Assembly: GCA_902785575.1 (NCBI GenBank)
Contig: CACZZF010000001.1
Coordinates: forward strand, 124,001 to 188,000
Source: an uncultured Bacteroidia bacterium
GTDB lineage: Bacteria; Bacteroidota; Bacteroidia; Bacteroidales; UBA932
DNA: 64,000 nucleotides
Direction of reading: 5' to 3'
The notes under the pieces were generated by a model. The model was not told the origin of the DNA, made no database searches, and saw only the letters and a program-made list of their open reading frames with translations. Shown here piece by piece: positions 33,752 through 41,945 of this stretch (position 1 is the stretch's first letter; every line of letters begins with the position of its first letter). The translations under genes were made by a program, and so were the position numbers.

Positions 33752-36595
33752 ATGGCGACTGACGACCAGTGGGATGGAATACAGGATCCGGAGGAGACAG
33801 GAGACGAGGAGAATTCTGAGGAAGAGGCCGGTGAGGAAACCGCAGCTCCCTCCACGGGGAAGTATGACAAGCTGCTAAGCTCTGACAGTCACAAGTTTAA
33901 GCTGTCTGGAATGTTCAAGGACTGGTTCTTGGACTATTCCTCTTATGTCATACTCCAGAGGGCCGTGCCGCACATAGTGGACGGTCTCAAACCTGTCCAG
34001 AGGCGTGTGCTGCATGCGATGTACAAGATGGACGACGGTAGCCACACCAAGGTGGCGAACATAGTCGGCCAGGCCATGCAGTACCACCCCCACGGAGACG
34101 CCTCCATCCTCGGCGCTCTCGTCCAGCTCGGACAGAAAGGCCTTCTGATAGACTGCCAGGGAAACTGGGGTAATATTCTCACAGGTGACAGCAATGCCGC
34201 CCCGAGGTATATTGAGGCCAGGCTGAGCAAATTCGCCAAAGAGGTTGTGTTCGACCCGAAGATCACCCACTGGATGACTTCTTACGACGGCCGCAACCAA
34301 GAGCCGACAGAACTTCCTGTCCGCTTCCCTCTCTTGCTCGCTCAAGGCACCGAAGGCATCGCCGTCGGTATGGCCTCCAAGATTCTCCCGCACAACTTCA
34401 ACGAGCTGCTGGACGCGTCTGTCAGCATACTTGAAGGCAAGGACTTCACGATCTATCCGGACTTTCCTACCGGCGGAAGCGCGGACTGCAGCAACTACAA
34501 GGACGGAGCCCGTGGCGGAAGCGTGAAAGTGCGCGCCAAGATCGAGAAGATTGACAAGAACACCATAGCGATCACCGAGATCCCTTACGGTAAGACCTCG
34601 GAAGTGATCAAGGACTCGATAGTCAAGGCCAAGGAAAAGGGAAAGATCAAGATCAAGAAGATCGAGGACATGACCACGGACAAGGTGGAGATCATCATCC
34701 ACCTGCCGAACGATGTCTCCCCGGACAAGACGATAGACGCTCTCTACGCCTTCACCGACTGCGAGTGCAACATCGCCCCGAACGCCTGCGTGATTGTGGA
34801 CAACAAGCCTCAGTTCCTGAGTGTCAAGGACATACTCATCTATGACACCAACCACACCAAGGATCTTCTGGAATGGCAGTTGCGCATCCGCCTCGACGAA
34901 CTCGAGGACGAGTGGCATTACGACTCCCTTGAGAGGATATTCTTCGAGAACAGGGTTTACAAGATTCTCGAGCAGGACCAGAAGAGTTGGGAAGAGCAGC
35001 TTGACGATGTGTTCGCCGAGATGAGAAACTACCAGGACCTCCTCCGCAGGGAGATCACCATGGATGACATCCACAAGCTCGTCGAGAAGCCTGTCCGCAA
35101 GATATCCAAGTTCGACACCAAGGCCATGGACGAGAAGATCGCCTCGATCGAGGACGAGATGGAGAAGGTCAAGGACAACATCGAGCATATCACCGAATAT
35201 ACCATAGCCTGGTTCAAAGGTCTGAAAGCCAAGTACGGCAAACAGTTCAAGAGACTCACCGAGATTTCCGCCTTCGAGACCATCGCTGTCACCAAGGTCG
35301 TCAGCAACAACGCGAAACTGTACGCCAACTACGAGGAGGGCTTTGTCGGCCTGAATCTCAAGAAAGACGACAATGGAGTGTATGTCAGCGACTGCTCCGA
35401 CCTCTCTGAGATCCTTGTGATCTCCAAGGACGGCAAGTACAGAATCACGAAAGTCACTGACAAGGCTTTCTTCTGGAAGGACCTGCTCTATGTCGGTGTG
35501 TTCAACAGAGGCGATGAGAGGACGATCTACAACGTGATCTACCGGGACGGCAAGACCTCCGTCTCCTACGCGAAGAGGTTTTCCATCACCAGCGTGACAA
35601 GGGACAAGGACTATGACATCACGACCGGCAAGGAGGGATCGAGAATCCTCTGGTTCACTGTCAACACCAACGGCGAGGCCGAGAGTGTGAGAATATATCT
35701 CCGCCCGCGCCCGAAGCTCAAGAAGACGCAGATGGAATACGACTTCTCGACTCTCGCTATCAAGGGGAAAACCTCCCGGGGCAACCTCGTCTCGAAGTTC
35801 GCCATATCTAAGATCCAGCTCAAGAGCAAGGGTGTCTCGACCATCGGAGGCAAGGACATCTGGTTCGACGCTGACATCCAGAAGCTCAACGATGAGCAGA
35901 GGGGATTATATCTCGGCGAGTTCGGTCCGGAGGACAAGGTTCTGGCGATATTCAAGGACGGTACCTTCTACACCACTTCCTTCGACGTGTCGAACCGCTA
36001 CCAGGGCCAGATACTGAAGATAGAGAAGTTCGACCCGGGCAAAACATACACTGCCCTCTATTGGGATGCCGCGGCCAAAGCCTTCTATGTCAAGAGGTTC
36101 AGCTTTGTACTAAGCGACAACACCCCTCAGTCTTTCATCGCTCCGGGGGCGAAGTCCTACCTTGTCGATCTCACGGATGACCTGCATCCGCAGTTCCAGG
36201 TGATCTTCGGGAAGAAGTATGAGCACAGGGATCCGGAAAATATTGACGCTGAGGAGTTTATCGCCAAGAAAGGCTTCACCGCAAAGGGTAAGAAGTGCCA
36301 CCAGTACGATCTCAAGAAGGTCCGCTTCATCGAGCCGTTGGATAAACCTGACCCTGTTGAACCCGAGATTGTTTCTGACGCCGATGAGGCCGGACAGCCG
36401 TCCGCCGCGGTCCCTGAGCCTGTCGAAGGGACAGAACCTGTCGAAACACCGGAGACAAATGAGGGACCTCTCGACATTATGCCCGAAACGCCAAATGTCA
36501 TCCTGAGCGAAGCGAAGGATCTAGACTCCAAGGATATTCCTGACATCGACGACCTACCCGCCGAAGGCGACTTCTTCGAACCGACTCTATTCTGA
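33752..36595 (+). CDS. DNA topoisomerase (type IIA) subunit A, ParC-like
   Basis: A 947-residue subunit. The breakage-reunion core starts near residue 45: FLDYSSYVILQRAVPHIVDGLKPVQRR, then YHPHGDASI, and the catalytic Tyr in NAAPRYIEARLS (about residue 154). A coiled-coil tower region follows (KAMDEKIASIEDEMEKVKDNIEH), then a C-terminal part with weak blade-like repeats instead of GyrA GQRGxKG boxes. This favours topoisomerase IV over gyrase. The last 80 residues are a disordered acidic tail containing peptides encoded by two dispersed repeats (36410-36430, 36497-36522). Decatenation role inferred. Confidence 0.9.
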   Translation: MATDDQWDGIQDPEETGDEENSEEEAGEETAAPSTGKYDKLLSSDSHKFKLSGMFKDWFLDYSSYVILQRAVPHIVDGLKPVQRRVLHAMYKMDDGSHTKVANIVGQAMQYHPHGDASILGALVQLGQKGLLIDCQGNWGNILTGDSNAAPRYIEARLSKFAKEVVFDPKITHWMTSYDGRNQEPTELPVRFPLLLAQGTEGIAVGMASKILPHNFNELLDASVSILEGKDFTIYPDFPTGGSADCSNYKDGARGGSVKVRAKIEKIDKNTIAITEIPYGKTSEVIKDSIVKAKEKGKIKIKKIEDMTTDKVEIIIHLPNDVSPDKTIDALYAFTDCECNIAPNACVIVDNKPQFLSVKDILIYDTNHTKDLLEWQLRIRLDELEDEWHYDSLERIFFENRVYKILEQDQKSWEEQLDDVFAEMRNYQDLLRREITMDDIHKLVEKPVRKISKFDTKAMDEKIASIEDEMEKVKDNIEHITEYTIAWFKGLKAKYGKQFKRLTEISAFETIAVTKVVSNNAKLYANYEEGFVGLNLKKDDNGVYVSDCSDLSEILVISKDGKYRITKVTDKAFFWKDLLYVGVFNRGDERTIYNVIYRDGKTSVSYAKRFSITSVTRDKDYDITTGKEGSRILWFTVNTNGEAESVRIYLRPRPKLKKTQMEYDFSTLAIKGKTSRGNLVSKFAISKIQLKSKGVSTIGGKDIWFDADIQKLNDEQRGLYLGEFGPEDKVLAIFKDGTFYTTSFDVSNRYQGQILKIEKFDPGKTYTALYWDAAAKAFYVKRFSFVLSDNTPQSFIAPGAKSYLVDLTDDLHPQFQVIFGKKYEHRDPENIDAEEFIAKKGFTAKGKKCHQYDLKKVRFIEPLDKPDPVEPEIVSDADEAGQPSAAVPEPVEGTEPVETPETNEGPLDIMPETPNVILSEAKDLDSKDIPDIDDLPAEGDFFEPTLF
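36410..36430. repeat. Dispersed short repeat in the ParC tail
   Basis: The core gtccctgagcctgtcgaagg lies within the topoisomerase gene, encoding VPEPVEG. A near repeat of its second half (cctgtcgaaac, encoding PVET) follows at 36437. The same motif occurs on + at 58059-58080 and on - in 25586-25614. Confidence 0.75.
36497..36522. repeat. Second dispersed motif in the ParC tail
   Basis: The core catcctgagcgaagcgaagg is a palindrome-half motif I recognise as common in bacterial genomes. It encodes VILSEAKDL here. The peptide interrupts an otherwise acidic Pro/Glu tail. Confidence 0.55.
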
Positions 36596-36599
36596 TAAT

Positions 36600-37127
36600 A
36601 TGGACCACATCTCCCTCATAGGCTTCATGGGGAGCGGGAAAAGCAGCGTCGGCAAAGAGCTGGCGAAGCTGCTCCCCTCTATGGAGCTCATCGACCTCGA
36701 TTCCTACATCGAGGCCATGACGGGTAGGACTATTCCGGAAATATTTGAGAATGAGGGAGAAGCGGCTTTCCGAGAGATGGAAAAGTCCGCCCTTCAGGAC
36801 ATATTCATGACAGGAGAACTGACCGGAGCTTCGTACATTCTCTCCCTCGGTGGTGGGACTGTCACGTCTGAAGCCTGCCGCAGGATGATCCGACGGAACT
36901 CCACCTGCTTTTATCTAAAGGCTTCCATCGACACCCTTGTCCGCAACCTCGAGACTTGGCCTGGTGACCGCCCGATGCTTAAAGGCGGCAAGAGCCTCCG
37001 CTCAAGGGTCGAGGAACTGATGGCCACCCGCGGCTCCATCTATGAGAAAACCGCCCATCACATCATAAACGTCGACAGCGACGACTACACCACCGCCGCT
37101 GTCGATATCGTTACCCTACTGGACTGA
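36600..37127 (+). CDS. aroK: Shikimate kinase
   Basis: Phosphorylates shikimate at the 3-hydroxyl in aromatic amino-acid synthesis. 175 residues: Walker A GFMGSGKSSVGKELA (about 8-22), the DLDSYIE substrate-binding Asp (about 33-39), FRE.E near 57-60 and GGGTV (about 82-86), and RP in GDRPML. It begins 4 bases after the topoisomerase stop and ends 24 bases from the convergent serpin gene. Confidence 0.93.
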   Translation: MDHISLIGFMGSGKSSVGKELAKLLPSMELIDLDSYIEAMTGRTIPEIFENEGEAAFREMEKSALQDIFMTGELTGASYILSLGGGTVTSEACRRMIRRNSTCFYLKASIDTLVRNLETWPGDRPMLKGGKSLRSRVEELMATRGSIYEKTAHHIINVDSDDYTTAAVDIVTLLD

Positions 37128-37151
37128 TATTCAACTGGTTCACAACGTCCG

Positions 37152-38402
37152 CTATTCAGTGAGTGTACCCATGAACAGGATTGTGTCCGAAGACTTTTCC
37201 CTGATCAGGAACACAAATGGATGATCAGCGTTGAATACTATGATCTCTCCAGGGGCTGGCAAGAGGTTCCAATCCCCCTTATGATGCGTGACCGTGGCCG
37301 CTGTCGTGCCGTCCTCATCGACCTCAATAACGGCTTTCTGCCTGCTTTCACTCAGGACAATGCTCGGAGAAGAGACCCCGGTAAGAGTAGGATAAGCTAT
37401 CCCCTTGAGATCCACGTTATCACGGTCGTATGGCAGAGTCATACCCAAAGCTTGCAAGGGACGCTTCAAGTCATATTCAGACTCTATCTTGAATTTGGGA
37501 AGAGTAATCCGGACCTCATGAGTGGCGGTGTAAGAGAACATGTTGTCCCATCTGTCCTCTGACAAATCACTCACAAATGCGGCGAAGTCCATATTCTCAT
37601 CAGGCAGGACAACATCCAGAACAAACGCCCCGTTGCCATAAGGGATCTCGCACATTCGTACTGTTCCATCCTCGGATTCACTGTAAAGCATCTTGAAGAA
37701 GGCGTTCATAAAGTCTTTGGCGACAAGACTGCCGTCAAGAGCCTTGAAAGAACCCCGTCCGGTGTTGGACCTGGAGAACTTATCTTTCCATTTCCCTTTG
37801 AAATATAATGCGTTGGCAATAATAATCTGAGAATATGGCGGTATCGAACGCATAATATCCGTAATCTGCCCGTTGGTTTTCTTCGCCCCCCAATCATTTA
37901 TTGACTTGACAGCCTTTGAAGAAGTGAAATCCAGATTGGCCACCTTGGAATCATAACAATTCACCACGGCTTTCTTGAAGTCATCCTGAATAGTGAAGCC
38001 ATCATTGATCCAGACCGAATTGGCAATGGAGACTTTTGCGGAGGCATCAACCCCGTCTAACCCGCCCACTATTTTCCTATAAACCGAATTCAGGTCGTTC
38101 GCCGAGCAATCATCATATCCTAATGTGTTGATAATCTGCCGATATGTCTCGCCTGAAGCGCCATTGGACAGCATGCTGTTCGCAAATTGCACACTTAAGG
38201 GAGAGAAGACTACATTAGCATATTCATTCTCCTTGGCTACCTCACGGAATAAATTGAAGGGGAAACTCTGGCCAGTCTCAAGGAAGTCGCTCTCAGCCCT
38301 TGTCAAAACAATCCGCTCACCATCAAAGACGTATTCCTTCTCGCAAGAAGCAACTGCCGCGAGAACGCAAAACGCCAAGAGAAAAAAGAATTTGATCTTC
38401 AT
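37152..38402 (-). CDS. Serpin-type protease inhibitor lipoprotein
   Basis: A 416-residue protein with a lipoprotein signal (Cys20 in AAVASC). The serpin fold shows NVVFSPLSVQFANSMLSNGASGET (about 64-87), ANALYFKGKWKDKF, and the shutter and breach motifs. The reactive-centre hinge reads EVDEDGTTAATVTHH (about residues 358-372), with small residues at P12-P9 as in inhibitory serpins. C-terminal signature FNADHPFVFLI. It should trap a serine or cysteine protease covalently; the P1 residue is not certain. Gut Bacteroidales serpins of this kind are thought to protect against host or bacterial proteases. Confidence 0.92.
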   Translation of the reverse strand: MKIKFFFLLAFCVLAAVASCEKEYVFDGERIVLTRAESDFLETGQSFPFNLFREVAKENEYANVVFSPLSVQFANSMLSNGASGETYRQIINTLGYDDCSANDLNSVYRKIVGGLDGVDASAKVSIANSVWINDGFTIQDDFKKAVVNCYDSKVANLDFTSSKAVKSINDWGAKKTNGQITDIMRSIPPYSQIIIANALYFKGKWKDKFSRSNTGRGSFKALDGSLVAKDFMNAFFKMLYSESEDGTVRMCEIPYGNGAFVLDVVLPDENMDFAAFVSDLSEDRWDNMFSYTATHEVRITLPKFKIESEYDLKRPLQALGMTLPYDRDNVDLKGIAYPTLTGVSSPSIVLSESRQKAVIEVDEDGTTAATVTHHKGDWNLLPAPGEIIVFNADHPFVFLIREKSSDTILFMGTLTE

Positions 38403-38474
38403 AAGTAACGTTTGGCTTTTTGTCTATAAAAACGACATAGGACCGAAAAACCGTACAATCATTTGCTCAAAAAG

Positions 38475-38482
38475 CAAAAATA
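38475..38482 (-). promoter_or_regulatory. Candidate -7 box for the serpin gene
   Basis: TATTTTTG on the minus strand fits TAnnTTTG, 73 bases upstream of the serpin ATG. No -33 TTTG is visible at 19 bases. Confidence 0.45.
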
Positions 38483-38530
38483 CATTTATTTGTACGGATT
38501 TGGCTTACTTTGTCGTTTTTATTTAATAAC

Positions 38531-39103
38531 ATGGCAAGACAAGAAGAGATCACATCGCCTCGGGACGAGAGAATCCTTGAGTTATTCAAAGAGAATAAAC
38601 TCGAAGGGTTCAATCTCATCTACAGCAAGTACGGTGATCCACTCTTCTCCGTGTGCTCGAGATACTCAAATGACAGGGAAGAAGCGGAAGACTTCTTTCA
38701 TGATGCCATGCTGAAGATATTTGACAAGATAGGGGGTTTCAAACCAAACAGCGAAGGCGGACTGTTCTGGTGGATGAAACGACTGACAGTCAATATGATA
38801 CTCGACAAGCGGAAATACCAGCGGCGACATAAGATCATAAGCATCGACGAGGTCGAGGGAGAATTAGCAGAGCCTACTGCGGAAAGGATCCCGGATGTTC
38901 CCATCGCCGCGATTAGAGAGATGGTCGCCTCTTTACCGACTTATAAGAAACTGGTGTTCAACATGTTCTACATTGACGATTATTCCCACAAAGAGATTGG
39001 AGAGATGCTGGGGATAACAGAGAACACTTCATCATCTATTCTTTCCAAAGCAAGGAGAGACCTTGGAATAATGATCAAAGATTACTTAAAAAAGAATACA
39101 TGA
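38531..39103 (+). CDS. ECF-type RNA polymerase sigma factor
   Basis: 190 residues from ATG 38531 (an upstream in-frame ATG adds seven residues). Region 2: LIYSKYGDPLFSVCSRYSNDREEAEDFFHDAMLKIF. Region 4 HTH: SLPTYKKLVFNMFYIDDYSHKEIGEMLGITENTSSSILSKAR. Its stop overlaps the start of the next gene by 4 bases (ATGA), the usual coupling of a Bacteroidetes ECF sigma factor to its membrane regulator. Targets unknown. Confidence 0.93.
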   Translation: MARQEEITSPRDERILELFKENKLEGFNLIYSKYGDPLFSVCSRYSNDREEAEDFFHDAMLKIFDKIGGFKPNSEGGLFWWMKRLTVNMILDKRKYQRRHKIISIDEVEGELAEPTAERIPDVPIAAIREMVASLPTYKKLVFNMFYIDDYSHKEIGEMLGITENTSSSILSKARRDLGIMIKDYLKKNT

Positions 39104-40224
39104 CGCAGGACTGGGTGGACATATTCAAGGACAAACTTAAGGACGACGAGGTTCATCTTCCCGATGGAGACAGAGCCGTCATGAACGGTATGCTCAAACG
39201 GCACATCAGAGAGAGAAAACTGAGAATGATGTCGCTCTTGGCGGCGCCGGTCGCCGCAGCCATCGCCTTGGTACTTATACTTGTTAACGCAGAAGTCGAT
39301 GGAGAAGTGGAACCTGTGCGAATTGTAGAGGAAATAATTGATAATCAGAGAGAAATAACGACCGAATCTACTCTGGAAGAATTAATTTCCCAGGTAGCGC
39401 CGAAAAGGCTGGCTCTCAATAAAGTTAATGATAAAAAAGAAGAAAAGGAAGAAACCGAAGTCCCTCGGATCATCGCTGAAGAGCAGGAAGATATAATTGT
39501 CGAGGAACCGGCTAAAGACAACATCGTCATAAACGAAATTGAGGATATATACAAAGAGAAGGACGAGACTAAGCCATCAGATTGGTCCTATCCGGAAACC
39601 GGTCATAAACGGCAGCCACACCCGTTGTCAGTCAGATTCTCCTCATCATTCTTCTCTTCGGAAAACTACCCGGAAGAAGAAGACATTAATAGACTGGGGC
39701 CAGATGTAATAAAGCCTGCCCCTATTAAACCGGAGTTCACAAACCGGCCTGGCTCAGGGGAACACCGTCACCCGGTCACCATTGGGATAGCCGCGAGCCT
39801 TATGCTAAAAGACAGGCTGTTTCTTACATCCGGGCTGGACTATTCCTACTGTTTTTCCCGGATAACCTTAAACAGTGGCGACAGAGTCGAACAACAGGCT
39901 CATTATCTGGGGATTCCACTCCATCTGGACTTTGTACCGATCAGTAACGACAGGTTCTCCCTTTATGTGGGAGCAGGGGCGGAGGCGAGAACCTGCGTTT
40001 TCGCAAGGCACAACAGGAAAAGCCTCGTCAAAGACGGAAACATCTATTATTCAGCCATTTGCCTCGCAGGCTTGAGATATGAGCCTACCCGGAATATAGG
40101 CATATTCGTCGAGCCGCAATATTCCTACAATTTCCTCAGGGAAGACCCTCGGGTCCTGTCACCGTACACCGATGCCCGGAACCTCTTCACTTTCAAGGCC
40201 GGGCTCAGTTTTTCTTTCAGGTAG
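39100..40224 (+). CDS. Anti-sigma-like/outer-membrane beta-barrel fusion
   Basis: A 374-residue protein. An N-terminal cytoplasmic helical part of about 40 residues is followed by a membrane helix (MMSLLAAPVAAAIALVLIL, about 43-62). A long acidic periplasmic spacer (65-160) leads to a beta-rich C-terminal part (HPVTIGIAASLMLKDRLFLTSGLDY, GIPLHLDFVPISNDRFSLYVGAGAEA, ending FKAGLSFSFR) like small outer-membrane barrel proteins. It overlaps the sigma gene by 4 bases, so it probably holds the sigma factor and links it to an outer-membrane-type sensor. How one chain with an inner-membrane helix carries a barrel-like domain is unclear. Confidence 0.75.
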   Translation: MTQDWVDIFKDKLKDDEVHLPDGDRAVMNGMLKRHIRERKLRMMSLLAAPVAAAIALVLILVNAEVDGEVEPVRIVEEIIDNQREITTESTLEELISQVAPKRLALNKVNDKKEEKEETEVPRIIAEEQEDIIVEEPAKDNIVINEIEDIYKEKDETKPSDWSYPETGHKRQPHPLSVRFSSSFFSSENYPEEEDINRLGPDVIKPAPIKPEFTNRPGSGEHRHPVTIGIAASLMLKDRLFLTSGLDYSYCFSRITLNSGDRVEQQAHYLGIPLHLDFVPISNDRFSLYVGAGAEARTCVFARHNRKSLVKDGNIYYSAICLAGLRYEPTRNIGIFVEPQYSYNFLREDPRVLSPYTDARNLFTFKAGLSFSFR

Positions 40225-40236
40225 GCAAGTCGTCTG

Positions 40237-40578
40237 TCACTTAGACAGCGCCTCGAGGATCTTATGGCGGGAGAGCCGGAAATGGAGGGTGGACATATCG
40301 TAGGTTGTCCAGCCATAGACGTTCTGGCGGCATATTTCCTTGGCCAGGGCCTCGTCCTTACGGGCAAGCATCTGCAACAAGGTGTAATCAGCGATACCAT
40401 CCCTCATAGCCTCCAAACGGATTGAGCCGTAAAGTTTCTTATCGCCGGGATAGATAATCCAACTGTCCCCTCCAGGAAGGATATTACCGCCTTCAAGATT
40501 GATGCTGGTGGACTCGTAAGTGGGATCATCACCCCTCCATTGGTTAAGTCCCCAGTGCAGATAGCCGGTGGCGCCGAA
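40237..40578 (-). pseudogene. DUF4091 gene fragment (3' end only)
   Basis: From the TGA at 40237 the minus frame encodes the last 113 residues of the DUF4091 protein found intact at 46999-48654, almost identical (e.g. GLNQWRGDDP and LQMLARKDEALAKEICRQNVYGWTTYD). At 40578 homology stops abruptly and IS3-type sequence begins on the other strand. The gene lacks its first four fifths and any signal peptide. It forms one copy of the direct repeat that flanks the accessory block. Confidence 0.88.
40251..40578. repeat. Direct repeat, copy A (DUF4091 3' end)
   Basis: Aligned without gaps to 47016-47343 at a constant offset of 6765 bases, with about two dozen mismatches counted by eye. Both copies lie in the same orientation and enclose the IS3 remnant, the DUF3244/TPR/HExxH block and the Rpn gene. 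Confidence 0.88.
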
Positions 40579-41089
40579 TGTGCTGGAGCGCGACTTCGCA
40601 ACTTCCGGTCCTAACCAGAAATGGACCACTGACGTCACGCAGGTCAACATCCATGACAAGAAGTTGTACTTGTCCCCTATACTGGACATGTACAATGGAG
40701 AGATAATCTCGTATTCGATATCCTACAGTCCCGGCATGAATATGGTTATGGCTATGTTGGACAAGGCCTTCAAGAAAGTAAAAGACACGAAGGGTATGAT
40801 ACTGCATTCGGATCAGGGATGGCAGTATCAGCATAAGAAATACCAACAATCGCTTAAGAATCACGGCATTATCCAAAGCATGTCCAGGAAAGGCAATTGC
40901 CTTGACAACTCCATGATGGAGAACTTCTTTGGACTTATGAAGACGGAGTTGTTATATTTGCACGACTGGTCGTCTATAGAGGAGTTCGAAAAGGAGCTAC
41001 GCTCCTACATCAGCTACTATAATCATGACCGCATAAAGTTGAGACTAAACGGAAAGAGTCCGGTGCAATACCGAACTCTTTACCAATAA
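40579..41089 (+). pseudogene. IS3-family transposase (OrfB) C-terminal fragment
   Basis: Encodes the integrase catalytic core: PNQKWTTDVTQVNI (first Asp), LDMYNGEIISYSIS, ILHSDQGWQYQ (second Asp), then SRKGNCLDNSMMENFFGLMKTEL (catalytic Glu) and YNHDRIKLRLNGKSPVQYR. About 170 residues remain; the N-terminal part, OrfA and the left end of the element are absent. The apparent ATG at 40568 lies in the DUF4091 remnant, so the fragment is not a functional transposase. Confidence 0.9.
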
Positions 41090-41106
41090 GCTTTTAATGT
41101 TAAACC

Positions 41107-41130
41107 GTCCAACTTTTGGGGGTCACATCA
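41107..41130. repeat. IS3-type right inverted repeat
   Basis: The sequence ending gggggtcacatca is the complement of an IS3-family terminus (TGATGTGACCCCC...). No matching left copy is present in the window. From here to 41239 I see no gene or recognisable signal. Confidence 0.75.
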
Positions 41131-41239
41131 TTCTTATTCTTTTACTCGTTTTAGTTTGAAATGCCTTAGATCCGAAATAGCTGTGAATTCAAGCCTCTGT
41201 CTTGATAGAACCCGAATCCTGCAATTAACTGAGGGACTG

Positions 41240-41932
41240 CTACTTGTAGAATTCCAGAAAGCCCTTATCAGCATACTTGGGAATCAACTCCGTGAAACTA
41301 AGGATATTACGATCGTTTTTGGGGGCGATGATCTTTAATTCAATATTTCCATTCATCGGAACGTCGTAAAGAATTCTTCCCCCGAGGGATTCTTGGGACA
41401 GTTCTCCCGTTATCGATACCTTGCAATTCTGAAGCTTCTTGTAATTAACAGCCTGATCGCCAGAAACATGGCAATAATTGAGAACACCTTTCATTGTCTT
41501 TTGGCTGAAACTGACTCTACCATCATCCGACAAATTGAAAGGAACATCCTCCACCAACAAATATATCTCAAAAGCACTCCTGATCCAACTGATAATACCT
41601 TTATTCGAATCCCAGTCAGCCGGTTTCTCGGCTGGATCTACTACCTGGAATGATTTGAATAAAAGGCTTATATGACCCTTATCATAGTCAGGGACCATGA
41701 ATACCGTACCATTTTCGGGAAAAGTCACCAACATCGGATCCTTATCTCCAATATTCTGGACAGGCTCAACCGTGAATACATTCCTCTCTACTGAAGACCA
41801 CTCTTTAGACTTGAACTCCCTGCTTTGCGCTCCCTCAGATCCGTCAAAAATGTCATCTACCAGACTACAGGAGGCCAGAACTGCCAACATTGTAATGGAC
41901 ACCAGCCATAGAGATAATAATTTGTTTCTCAT
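41240..41932 (-). CDS. Small lipoprotein of unknown function
   Basis: A 230-residue protein with a lipoprotein signal (MRNKLLSLWLVSITMLAVLA-SC, Cys22). The mature part is beta-rich with a possible C-terminal Ig-like or jelly-roll layout (GGRILYDVPMNGNIELKIIAP). I do not recognise a family. It follows the HExxH lipoprotein by 13 bases on the same strand and is more AT-rich than the core genes. Probably a surface or periplasmic accessory to it. Confidence 0.72.
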   Translation of the reverse strand: MRNKLLSLWLVSITMLAVLASCSLVDDIFDGSEGAQSREFKSKEWSSVERNVFTVEPVQNIGDKDPMLVTFPENGTVFMVPDYDKGHISLLFKSFQVVDPAEKPADWDSNKGIISWIRSAFEIYLLVEDVPFNLSDDGRVSFSQKTMKGVLNYCHVSGDQAVNYKKLQNCKVSITGELSQESLGGRILYDVPMNGNIELKIIAPKNDRNILSFTELIPKYADKGFLEFYK

Positions 41933-41945
41933 GATTATTTAAAAT

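Larger units (their letters stand above)
40579..41130 (+). mobile_element. Truncated IS3-family element (right end retained)
   Basis: The right half of an IS3-type element: transposase C-terminus and a right terminal repeat at 41107-41130 that reads as the complement of TGATGTGACCCCCAAAAGTT, an IS3-like end. The left end was lost at the junction with the DUF4091 fragment (40578/40579). Confidence 0.88.

Noticed and set aside
33875..35188. 437-residue minus-strand frame across the topoisomerase gene
   Set aside because: It is antisense to the conserved breakage-reunion core, and its residues show no known domain.
40568..40578. ATG at 40568 as a true transposase start
   Set aside because: It lies in DUF4091-derived sequence; the transposase frame merely continues into it across the junction.
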